Shown here one piece after another: positions 1-6,362 of a stretch of 15,599 nt of DNA. Origin of the DNA: Castellaniella sp. UBA6218 (GTDB taxonomy: Bacteria; Pseudomonadota; Gammaproteobacteria; Burkholderiales; Burkholderiaceae_B); NCBI GenBank assembly GCA_002421865.1, contig DISE01000091.1, positions 1 to 15,599 of the forward strand, written 5' to 3'. A program made the position numbers and the translations under genes. How positions within the stretch are numbered: position 1 is the stretch's first letter; each line of letters starts with the position of its first letter. The notes beneath the pieces are model-generated. The model did no database searches. It was given only the letters and a program-made list of their open reading frames with translations, and had not been told where the DNA came from.

Positions 1-97
1 CGGCATCGAGATCTGGTTCGCCTACGTGCTGTCCCTGGTGTTCCTGCTGTTCCGGCCGCAGGGCCTGTTCGGCGAAAAAATCATCGACCGCGTCTGA
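1..97 (+). CDS. livH: LivH-like branched-chain amino acid ABC transporter permease, C-terminal end (partial)
   Basis: The last 31 codons of a gene whose 5' part lies outside the window, read from base 2 to a TGA at 95-97. The visible peptide is one hydrophobic helix followed by FRPQGLFGE and a short polar tail. A final transmembrane helix leading into an RPxGLFG motif is the usual ending of LivH permeases. A LivM-like permease begins 15 nt downstream, which fits the conserved livH-livM order of HAAT-family importers. It would form the inner-membrane channel together with that LivM-like protein. The assignment rests on a short fragment plus context. Confidence 0.8.
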   Translation, partial: GIEIWFAYVLSLVFLLFRPQGLFGEKIIDRV

Positions 98-112
98 TAG
101 GGGCAGCCATCC

Positions 113-1174
113 ATGTTCTATCGCGAAAACGGCCAGTTCAAGAGCACCTACCGATCGGACCAGCAGATCTTCCCGATCCGCCAGGATCGCTGGTTCATCG
201 CCGGCCTGCTGCTGCTCGCCTTTGTCTTCGTCCCTCTGGGCGCATCGAACTATTTCCTGCAGGCGATCCTCACCCCCTTCCTGATCCTGTCGCTGGCGGC
301 CATCGGCCTGAACATCCTGGTCGGCTATTGCGGCCAGATCTCAATCGGCTCGGGGGCCTTCATGGCGGTGGGCGCCTATGCCGCCTGGAACTTCGGCGTG
401 CGGCTGGATCTGCCGCTGGTGGTCCAGATCCTGCTGGGCGGCGTATTCGCCACTCTGGCGGGCGTGGTATTCGGCGTGCCCAGCCTGCGCATCCGCGGCC
501 TGTACCTGGCGGTGACGACGCTGGCGGCGCAGTTCTTCATGGACTGGGCCTTCCTGCGCATTCCCTATTTCACCAATTATTCGTCCTCGGGCAATGTGTC
601 CGTGCCGGCGCTTGAAGCCTTCGGTCTGCCGGTGTCCACCCCCGCGCAGAAATACCTGTTCGTGCTGTGTTTCGTGGCGGTCATCGGCCTGCTGGCCAAG
701 AACCTGGTGCGCGGCGCCATCGGCCGGCAGTGGATGGCGATCCGCGACATGGACGTGGCCGCCGCCGTCATCGGCATCCGTCCGGTCTATGCCAAGCTCA
801 CCGCCTTCGCCGTCAGTTCCTTCATCATCGGCGTGGCGGGCGCGCTCTGGGCCTACATCCATCTCGGTTCCTGGGAACCCCTGGCCTTCGACCTGAACCG
901 CTCGTTGCAACTGCTGTTCATCATCATCATCGGCGGCCTGGGCTCCATCATCGGCAGTTTCTTCGGCGCGGCCTTCATGGTGCTGGTGCCGGTGCTGCTG
1001 ACCAACGTGCCGCACTGGCTGGGCCTGGACCTGCCGGTGGACGTGGCCTCGCACATCGAACACATGGTTTTCGGCTTCCTGATCGTCTTCTTCCTGATCG
1101 CGGAGCCGCATGGTCTGGCCAGGCTGTGGAGCATCGCCAAGGAAAAACTCAGGATCTGGCCGTTCCCCCATTGA
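113..1174 (+). CDS. livM: LivM-like branched-chain amino acid-type ABC transporter permease
   Basis: A 353-residue polytopic inner-membrane protein, the second permease of a HAAT-family importer. Residues about 1-26 are a polar cytoplasmic leader, followed by eight or more hydrophobic segments. The family hallmark GLNILVGYCGQISIGSGAFM lies at about residues 65-84. AIRDMDVAAAVIGI (about 210-223) matches the cytoplasmic coupling loop that docks on the ATPases. Near the C-terminus IIIGGLGSIIGSFFGA and IAEPHGLARLW are typical LivM elements. The start is supported by AGGGG at 99-103. It follows livH by 15 nt and precedes the binding-protein gene by 88 nt, so co-transcription is likely. Cargo cannot be read from the permease; the linked CoA-ligase-like gene hints at an organic or aromatic acid. 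Confidence 0.92.
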   Translation: MFYRENGQFKSTYRSDQQIFPIRQDRWFIAGLLLLAFVFVPLGASNYFLQAILTPFLILSLAAIGLNILVGYCGQISIGSGAFMAVGAYAAWNFGVRLDLPLVVQILLGGVFATLAGVVFGVPSLRIRGLYLAVTTLAAQFFMDWAFLRIPYFTNYSSSGNVSVPALEAFGLPVSTPAQKYLFVLCFVAVIGLLAKNLVRGAIGRQWMAIRDMDVAAAVIGIRPVYAKLTAFAVSSFIIGVAGALWAYIHLGSWEPLAFDLNRSLQLLFIIIIGGLGSIIGSFFGAAFMVLVPVLLTNVPHWLGLDLPVDVASHIEHMVFGFLIVFFLIAEPHGLARLWSIAKEKLRIWPFPH

Positions 1175-1222
1175 GCGATCAAGGGGGCCTTTGGGGCGGC
1201 GTTCGACCGGACCCGTTCTTTG

Positions 1223-1256
1223 TTGACACGATAGGTGCCACACGCACCAGGAGGAG
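1223..1256 (+). promoter_or_regulatory. Leader of the binding-protein gene: TTGACA hexamer, hairpin and strong Shine-Dalgarno
   Basis: Just upstream of the ATG at 1263 are a consensus -35-like TTGACA (1223-1228), a 5-bp stem GGTGC/GCACC (1234-1238 with 1244-1248, loop CACAC), and a near-perfect ribosome binding site AGGAGGAG (1249-1256) touching the stem. No acceptable -10 hexamer lies 16-18 nt after the TTGACA, so a separate promoter is unproven. The very strong ribosome binding site suits a binding protein made in excess over its permeases. Confidence 0.4.
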
Positions 1257-1262
1257 CTACAG

Positions 1263-2594
1263 ATGAAGCATGCACTGACGAAGACCGCCGCCGCGGCCCT
1301 GCTGGCCGTCGTCGGGCTGGCGGGTGTCGCCGGCACGGCCCAGGCCGCCGAGGAGCAGTTCATTCCCCTGCTGGTCTACCGGACCGGCTCGTTCGCCCCC
1401 CTCGGCATTCCCTGGGCCAACGGCAAGATCGACTACCTCAAGCTCGTCAACGAGCGCGACGGGGGCGTCAACGGCGTCAAGATCTCCTACGAGGAATGCG
1501 AGACCGCCTATTCCACCGACAAGGGCGTGGAATGCTATGAACGCCTGAAGAACAAGAATGGCGGGGCCTCCGGCTTCGACACCCAGTCCACGGGCATCAC
1601 CTTCGCCGTGACCGACAAGGCGATCGTCGACGGGCAACCCGTGGTCACGGTGGGCTACGGCCTGTCGCAATCGGCCGACGGGCGGGTCTTCAAGTGGAAC
1701 TTCCCGCTGCTGGGCACGTACTGGACGGCGGCCGACGTCATGATCCAGGACATCGCCAAGAAGCTGGGCGGCGAGGACAAGCTCAAGGGCAAGAAGATCG
1801 CCCTCATCTACCATGACTCGCCCTTCGGCAAGGAGCCCATCCCGCTGCTCCAGGAGCGCGCCAAGGACAATGGCTTCGATCTCCAGCTCTATCCGGTCGC
1901 CGCTCCCGGGGTCGAACAGAAGTCCACCTGGCTGCAGATCCGCAAGAACCGGCCCGACTACGTCATCCTCTGGAGCGCCGGGATCATGACCCCGACCGCC
2001 ATCCGCGAGGCCCAGGGCGTGGGCTATCCGCGCGACAAGATGTACGGCATCTGGTGGGCCAGTTCCGAGACCGACGTCAAGGACCTGGGCGACGTCGCCA
2101 AGGGCTACCACGGCATCACCATCCAGAACAGCGCGGAACACGGCCGGGTGCACGAGGACGTCAAGAAATACGTCTACGACAAGGGCGAGGGCGCCGACAA
2201 GGATGGCAGCACGTTCGGCTCGCTGGCCTACACGCGCGGCATGATGATCTCCATGCTGCAGGTCGAGGCCATCCGCACGGCCCAGGAAAAATTCGGCAAG
2301 GGCAAGCACATGACGCCTGAGCAGGTGCGCTGGGGCTATGAAAACCTGAACCTGGACCAGGCCCGCCTGGAAAAGCTGGGCTTCGCCAAGCTGATGCGGC
2401 CGGTCAAGACTTCGTGCGAGAACCACATGGGCGACGACTGGGCGCGCATCATCCAGTGGGACGGCAAGAAATTCGACGTCGTGTCCGACTGGTACCAGTC
2501 CAACCCGAAGTACGTGCAGCCGCTGGTGAAGTCTCTGGGCGACAAGTACGCCGCCGAGAAGAAACTGCCGATGCGCGACTGCGCCGCCGAGTAA
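1263..2594 (+). CDS. Periplasmic substrate-binding protein of a branched-chain amino acid-type ABC transporter
   Basis: A 443-residue secreted solute receptor. The N-terminus is a Sec signal peptide: basic MKHALTK, an Ala/Leu-rich core, and a likely cleavage after AQA near residue 28. The mature part resembles the periplasmic binding protein type 1 fold of LivK-like receptors, with LLVYRTGSFAPLGIPWANG at its beginning, GKKIALIYHDSPFGKE and the hinge-side segment RPDYVILWSAGIMTPTAI. It is longer than classical LivK (about 370 residues), a length seen in HAAT receptors linked to aromatic or other organic acids. The start is set by AGGAGGAG at 1249-1256. It sits between livM and the LivF-like ATPase gene and is presumably the ligand receptor of that importer. 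The ligand cannot be deduced from the sequence alone. Confidence 0.9.
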   Translation: MKHALTKTAAAALLAVVGLAGVAGTAQAAEEQFIPLLVYRTGSFAPLGIPWANGKIDYLKLVNERDGGVNGVKISYEECETAYSTDKGVECYERLKNKNGGASGFDTQSTGITFAVTDKAIVDGQPVVTVGYGLSQSADGRVFKWNFPLLGTYWTAADVMIQDIAKKLGGEDKLKGKKIALIYHDSPFGKEPIPLLQERAKDNGFDLQLYPVAAPGVEQKSTWLQIRKNRPDYVILWSAGIMTPTAIREAQGVGYPRDKMYGIWWASSETDVKDLGDVAKGYHGITIQNSAEHGRVHEDVKKYVYDKGEGADKDGSTFGSLAYTRGMMISMLQVEAIRTAQEKFGKGKHMTPEQVRWGYENLNLDQARLEKLGFAKLMRPVKTSCENHMGDDWARIIQWDGKKFDVVSDWYQSNPKYVQPLVKSLGDKYAAEKKLPMRDCAAE

Positions 2595-2602
2595 GCCGTG
2601 CC

Positions 2603-2625
2603 GGGGCCGGGCCGCGCCCGGCCCC
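2603..2625 (+). other. Perfect 10-bp GC stem-loop between the binding-protein and ATPase genes
   Basis: GGGGCCGGGC (2603-2612) pairs perfectly with GCCCGGCCCC (2616-2625) around a 3-nt CGC loop. It begins 8 nt after the binding-protein stop and ends just before the AGAGGA ribosome binding site (2630-2635) of the next gene. There is no U-tract, so it is unlikely to be a strong intrinsic terminator. Known behaviour of such stems in transporter operons suggests protection of the upstream mRNA 3' end, giving more receptor than ATPase. That role is inferred. Confidence 0.6.
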
Positions 2626-2639
2626 TGGGAGAGGAATCG

Positions 2640-3467
2640 ATGGATAGCGCACAGGCGTCCGAACCCGCGGTGCTGTTGAACGTCAACGGCATCGAGGTCA
2701 TCTACAACCATGTCATCCTGGTGCTCAAGGGCGTGTCCCTGACCGTGCCGGAAGGCCGGATCGTGGCATTGCTGGGCGCCAACGGCGCCGGCAAGACCAC
2801 CACTCTGCGGGCGATCTCCAACCTGCTGCGCGGCGAGCGCGGCGAGGTCACCAAGGGCGGGATCGAATACCGCGGGGAGCGGATCGAATCCCTGTCTCCG
2901 GCCGACCTGGTGCAGCGCGGCGTGGTCCAGGTCATGGAAGGGCGCCATTGCTTCGCCCACCTGAGCATCGAGGAAAACCTGCTGACCGGCGCCTATACGC
3001 GGCGACTGGGGCGCGCCGACCTGGACGCCGCCCTGGAGCGGGTCTACCGCTACTTTCCGCGCCTGAAGCAGCGGCGCAAGAGCCAGGCGGGGTATACGTC
3101 CGGCGGTGAACAGCAGATGGCCGCCATCGGCCGGGCGCTGATGGCCGACCCGCGCATGATCCTGCTGGACGAGCCCTCGATGGGCCTGGCGCCGCAGATC
3201 GTCGAGGAAATCTTCGAGATCGTGCGCGACCTGAACCAGCGCGAAGGCGTCAGCTTCCTGCTGGCGGAACAGAACACCAACGTGGCCCTGCGCTACGCGG
3301 ATTATGGCTACATCCTGGAAAACGGCCGTGTGATGATGGACGGCGCCGCCCGCGCGCTGGCCGAGAACGAGGATGTGAAGGAATTCTATCTGGGCGTCTC
3401 GGGGGCGGGCCGCACCAGCTTCCGCGACACCAAGTTCTATCGCCGGCGCAAGCGCTGGCTGGCCTGA
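2640..3467 (+). CDS. livF: LivF-like ABC transporter ATP-binding protein
   Basis: A 275-residue cytoplasmic ATPase that powers the importer, presumably paired with a LivG-like subunit encoded outside the window. Walker A GANGAGKT is at residues 46-53, the Q-loop near 97, the ABC signature TSGGEQQ at 153-159, and Walker B MILLDEPS at 173-180 with catalytic Glu178. The AEQN in the switch region (209-212) is LivF-like. An upstream in-frame ATG at 2598 exists, but ATG 2640 is chosen because AGAGGA (2630-2635) precedes it at good spacing and the extra residues would be encoded by the hairpin. The protein is longer than E. coli LivF (237): after the usual YLGV ending it carries about 22 more residues finishing in a basic YRRRKRW stretch. 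The next gene begins 14 nt downstream. Confidence 0.93.
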   Translation: MDSAQASEPAVLLNVNGIEVIYNHVILVLKGVSLTVPEGRIVALLGANGAGKTTTLRAISNLLRGERGEVTKGGIEYRGERIESLSPADLVQRGVVQVMEGRHCFAHLSIEENLLTGAYTRRLGRADLDAALERVYRYFPRLKQRRKSQAGYTSGGEQQMAAIGRALMADPRMILLDEPSMGLAPQIVEEIFEIVRDLNQREGVSFLLAEQNTNVALRYADYGYILENGRVMMDGAARALAENEDVKEFYLGVSGAGRTSFRDTKFYRRRKRWLA

Positions 3468-3481
3468 CACGGGGGAATGGC

Positions 3482-4753
3482 ATGCAGGCATACTACGATG
3501 CGCGCGAGACCCTGCCCGCCGACGAGCGCGAACGGCGGCTGTTCGAGCGGCTGCCCGCCGCGCTGGAGCGGGCCCGGGAGCGTGCGCCGGCCATCGCCAG
3601 GCAGCTCCAGGGGATCGACCCGGCGGCGCTGACATCGCGCGCGGCCCTGGCGCGCGTGCCGGTGCTGCGCAAGAGCGAATTGCTGCAGACCCAGCACGCC
3701 GCGCGCATCGCCCGGGCCGATGGCACCGCCGATGCCGAGCGTCTGCGCGTGTTCGGCGGCTTTTCCACCATCGGTTGGGGCGAGGCGCGGCGGGTATACG
3801 CCTCGCCGGGTCCCATCTACGAACCCGAAGGCCCGCGCCCGGACTACTGGGGTTTCGCCCGCGCCCTGCATGCGGCGGGGGTGGGCGCCGGCATGCTGGT
3901 GCACAATTGTTTTTCCTATCATTTCACTCCGGCCGGCTCCATGATGGAGACCGCCGCCCATGCGCTGGGCTGCACGGTGTTTCCCGGCGGAGTCGGGCAG
4001 ACCGAGCTGCAGGTGCGCACCATGGCGGATCTGGCGCCGCACGCCTACACAGGCACGCCCAGTTTCCTGCGCATCATCCTGGAAAAGGCCGATGAAATGG
4101 GGGTGGCGCTGCCTTCGCTGCAGCGGGCGCTGTTCTCTGGCGAGGCCTATCCGCCGTCTCTGCAGGCCTGGTTCCGGGCTCGCGGCATCCAGGGCTTCCA
4201 GGCCTACGGCAGCGCCGACCTGGGCATGGTGGCCTTCGAAACCCCCGCGCGCGAAGGCCTGGTCGCCAACGAGGACCTGATCCTGGAAATCGTACGGCCG
4301 GGCACCGGCCAGCCCGTGCCCGAGGGCGAGGTCGGCGAACTGGTGGTCACGACCCTGCATGCCGACTACCCGCTGCTGCGTTTCGGCACCGGTGACCTGT
4401 CGGCCCTGATGCCGGGGATCTCTCCCTGCGGCCGGACCAATCTGCGTATCCGCGGCTGGCTGGGGCGGGCCGACCAGACGACCAAGGTGCGCGGCATGTT
4501 CGTGCATCCCGAACAGATCGCCCGCGTGCTGGACCGCCATGCGGAGATCGGGCGCGCGCGTCTGGTGGTCTCGGGAGAGACGGGGCACGACGTCATGACG
4601 CTGCGCGTCGAGGCCGATGCCGCGCTCGACACGGAAGCCGTTGCCGCCACAGTGCGCGAGCAGACCAAGCTGCGGGCCGCCGTCGAGGTCGTGGCGGCCG
4701 GCAGCCTGCCCAACGACGGCAAGGTGATCGAAGACGTGCGGCGCTACGATTGA
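3482..4753 (+). CDS. Phenylacetate-CoA ligase family (AMP-binding) protein with degenerate P-loop
   Basis: A 423-residue cytoplasmic protein of the PaaK-like branch of the ANL adenylating enzymes. Recognisable elements are AYGSADLGMVAFE (about 241-253, adenine-binding A5), FGTGDLS with Asp305 (A7), RADQTTKVRG with the A8 Arg329, FVHPEQIARVL, and a C-terminal NDGKVIEDVR with Lys414 in the place of the adenylation lysine. Length matches PaaK (about 430). The Ser/Thr/Gly-rich phosphate loop expected near residues 107-117 reads ASPGPIYEPEG, so the usual SSGTTG pattern is missing while the following DYWGFARALHAAGV block is kept. Activity as a ligase is therefore uncertain; it may use altered phosphate contacts or act non-catalytically. 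GGGGGAA precedes the ATG. It is the last gene of the Liv-type operon, suggesting that imported acid is activated or sensed on entry. Substrate unknown. Confidence 0.8.
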   Translation: MQAYYDARETLPADERERRLFERLPAALERARERAPAIARQLQGIDPAALTSRAALARVPVLRKSELLQTQHAARIARADGTADAERLRVFGGFSTIGWGEARRVYASPGPIYEPEGPRPDYWGFARALHAAGVGAGMLVHNCFSYHFTPAGSMMETAAHALGCTVFPGGVGQTELQVRTMADLAPHAYTGTPSFLRIILEKADEMGVALPSLQRALFSGEAYPPSLQAWFRARGIQGFQAYGSADLGMVAFETPAREGLVANEDLILEIVRPGTGQPVPEGEVGELVVTTLHADYPLLRFGTGDLSALMPGISPCGRTNLRIRGWLGRADQTTKVRGMFVHPEQIARVLDRHAEIGRARLVVSGETGHDVMTLRVEADAALDTEAVAATVREQTKLRAAVEVVAAGSLPNDGKVIEDVRRYD

Positions 4754-4790
4754 GCGGCGGCGTGGGCTCGTCCACCTATAGGCATATTGC

Positions 4791-4814
4791 GTCCGGGCAT
4801 AACGATTCCCGGAC
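4791..4814. promoter_or_regulatory. 7-10-7 inverted repeat upstream of the AapJ-like gene
   Basis: GTCCGGG (4791-4797) and CCCGGAC (4808-4814) form a perfect 7-bp inverted repeat around a 10-nt AT-rich spacer, a geometry suited to a dimeric regulator. A -10-like TACTAT (4824-4829) follows, with no clear -35, so the repeat would lie over the -35 region. It could instead be a weak terminator of the preceding operon, but no T-run follows it. Function is inferred from position only. Confidence 0.35.
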
Positions 4815-4866
4815 TCCCTCAGTTACTATGTACAGATCCGTGAAGCAGACCGAGGGAGACTCTTCC

Positions 4867-5886
4867 ATGCGTGGATTCAAAATGATCGCCGGCCTGGCCG
4901 TCCTGCTGGGCGCCGGCATGCCTCTGGCCCAGGCCGATACTCTGTCCGTCGTCAAGGAGCGCGGCGCCGTGCAATGCGGCGTCACCACCGGCTTTGCCGG
5001 ATTCTCGGCGCCCGACGCCAAGGGCGAATGGAAAGGCCTGGACGTGGACATGTGCCGCGCCGTCGCGGCCGCCGTGCTGGGCGACGCGTCCAAGGTCAAG
5101 ATCGTGCCCTTGAACGCGCAGCAGCGCTTCACCGCCCTGCAATCGGGTGAAATCGACCTGCTGGCGCGCAACACCACCGTGACCCAGTCGCGCGATACCG
5201 CGCTAGGCGCCATCCACGCCGCCATCAACTTCTATGACGGCCAGGGTTTCATGGTGCCCAAGTCTCTGGGCATCACATCGGCCCGCGGCCTGAACGGAGC
5301 CACGGTCTGCATGCAGACCGGCACCTCCAACGAGCAGAACATGGCTGACTGGGCGCGCGCGAACAACGTGAAGTACACGCCGGTCGTGATCGAGCAGTTC
5401 AATGAAGTCGTCAACGCTTTCGCGGCCGGCCGCTGCGACGTGTTCACCACCGACGCTTCGGGCCTGGCCTCGATCCGCATTTCCAAGCTGTCCAAACCCG
5501 CCGATTACGTGATCCTGCCGGAAATCATCTCCAAGGAACCCCTCGGCCCGTTCGTGCGCCAGGGCGACGATGCCTGGCTGAACATCGTCAAATGGAGCTT
5601 CCACGCCATGGCCGGCGCCGAGGAGCTGGGCGTGACCGCGGCCAACGTCGACGCGCAATTGAAAAGCGCCGACCCCAACGTGCAGCGTCTGCTGGGCGTG
5701 ACCGGCAACGCGGGCAAGAACCTGGGGCTGGACGAGCAATGGGCCTATCGCATCGTCAAACAGGTGGGCAACTACGGCGAGTCGTTCGACCGCAACGTGG
5801 GCATGGGCAGCCCGCTGCAGATCCAGCGCGGCCTGAACGCCCTCTGGAAGGACGGCGGCCTGCTGTATCCGTTGCCGATCCGGTGA
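4867..5886 (+). CDS. aapJ: General L-amino acid-binding periplasmic protein (AapJ/BztA-like), stand-alone
   Basis: A 339-residue secreted receptor of the polar amino acid (PAAT) ABC family. A Sec signal peptide ends at AQA near residue 23. Mature-region features are TLSVVKERGAVQCGV, the segment GLDVDMCRAVAAAVLG, the ligand-binding stretch ALQSGEIDLLARNTTVT, and TVCMQTGTSNEQN. Four cysteines (QCGV, DMCR, TVCM, GRCD) fit the disulfide pairs of AapJ-type proteins, whose usual length is about 340. The start is chosen from GAGGGAGA at 4852-4859; in-frame starts at 4750 and 4828 lack such a site and would bury the signal peptide. The aapQMP permease and ATPase genes are absent: the upstream operon is a different transporter family and the next gene is convergent. 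It may feed an Aap system encoded elsewhere or serve as a high-affinity scavenger. Confidence 0.92.
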   Translation: MRGFKMIAGLAVLLGAGMPLAQADTLSVVKERGAVQCGVTTGFAGFSAPDAKGEWKGLDVDMCRAVAAAVLGDASKVKIVPLNAQQRFTALQSGEIDLLARNTTVTQSRDTALGAIHAAINFYDGQGFMVPKSLGITSARGLNGATVCMQTGTSNEQNMADWARANNVKYTPVVIEQFNEVVNAFAAGRCDVFTTDASGLASIRISKLSKPADYVILPEIISKEPLGPFVRQGDDAWLNIVKWSFHAMAGAEELGVTAANVDAQLKSADPNVQRLLGVTGNAGKNLGLDEQWAYRIVKQVGNYGESFDRNVGMGSPLQIQRGLNALWKDGGLLYPLPIR

Positions 5887-6360
5887 CTAGAGCCTCTTCC
5901 GGTACACCAGGCTGATGCGGGCGAAGGCCGCCTGCAATTCCGGCGTGCCGGCCTGAAAGATCACGGGCCGGCCCTTTTGCACGAAGCACACCAGTTTCTT
6001 CGAGGCGAACAGAGGGATGAACTTGGTGGACTGGAGTTCTGTCCAGGGCACCTCGCGGCGCGTGATCCAGGACTGGCGGATGCCCCAGTCGGAGATTTCC
6101 GTCACCGAGGTCCACATGTGGACGCTCATCCAGAGCAGCGCGCCGAAGCACACCACGATGCTGGCGATGACCGGCATCGGCAACGCCCGTTCCGGCGAGA
6201 GTTGCAGCACCATGACCAGGCGCACGGCAATCGCGGCCATGATGAGCCAGGCGACGAAGGCGATCCAGCGGGGCCACGCCCGGCCGCGCAGCGGCAGCGG
6301 CCCGATCTGGGCCATGAGGGCGTCGTGTTCTTCGGGGGAGGGGCGGCCGAAAGGGGACAT
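5887..6360 (-). CDS. Small two-helix membrane protein with a C-terminal PH-like domain (uncharacterised)
   Basis: A 157-residue protein of unknown function. Residues 1-30 are polar. Two transmembrane helices lie at about 31-53 and 62-83. The cytoplasmic part from about 84 begins TSVTEISDWGIRQSWITRREVPWTELQ, alternates short strands, and ends in a helix (PELQAAFARI). This layout (paired helices, then ITxxGI..RREVPWTEL and a closing helix) resembles bacterial PH-like membrane proteins, without clear assignment. An upstream in-frame start at 6435 exists, but the ATG at 6360 is preferred because it sits 2 nt after the HMG-CoA lyase stop (TGA-CG-ATG), implying translational coupling. Its stop codon abuts the stop of the convergent aapJ-like gene with no bases between. 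Confidence 0.7.
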   Translation of the reverse strand: MSPFGRPSPEEHDALMAQIGPLPLRGRAWPRWIAFVAWLIMAAIAVRLVMVLQLSPERALPMPVIASIVVCFGALLWMSVHMWTSVTEISDWGIRQSWITRREVPWTELQSTKFIPLFASKKLVCFVQKGRPVIFQAGTPELQAAFARISLVYRKRL

Positions 6361-6362
6361 CG

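Noticed and set aside
341..1363. A 340-codon open frame opposite the LivM-like gene
   Set aside because: The product is His/Asp/Gln-rich without motifs, and the plus strand encodes a clear permease; it is a codon-bias shadow.
1257..3635. A 792-codon open frame on the minus strand across the receptor and ATPase genes
   Set aside because: It is antisense to two well-recognised genes, has a low-complexity Ala/Val/Asp/His-rich product without domain motifs, and is explained by the GC-rich third codon positions of the plus-strand genes.
4776..4800. Sigma-54 promoter (GG-N10-GC) before the aapJ-like gene
   Set aside because: The GG and GC pairs in GGCATATTGC are only 6 nt apart rather than 10.
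4801..4829. A full sigma-70 promoter for the aapJ-like gene
   Set aside because: TACTAT is a fair -10, but no -35 at 16-18 nt matches more than two or three consensus bases; only the inverted repeat is reported.
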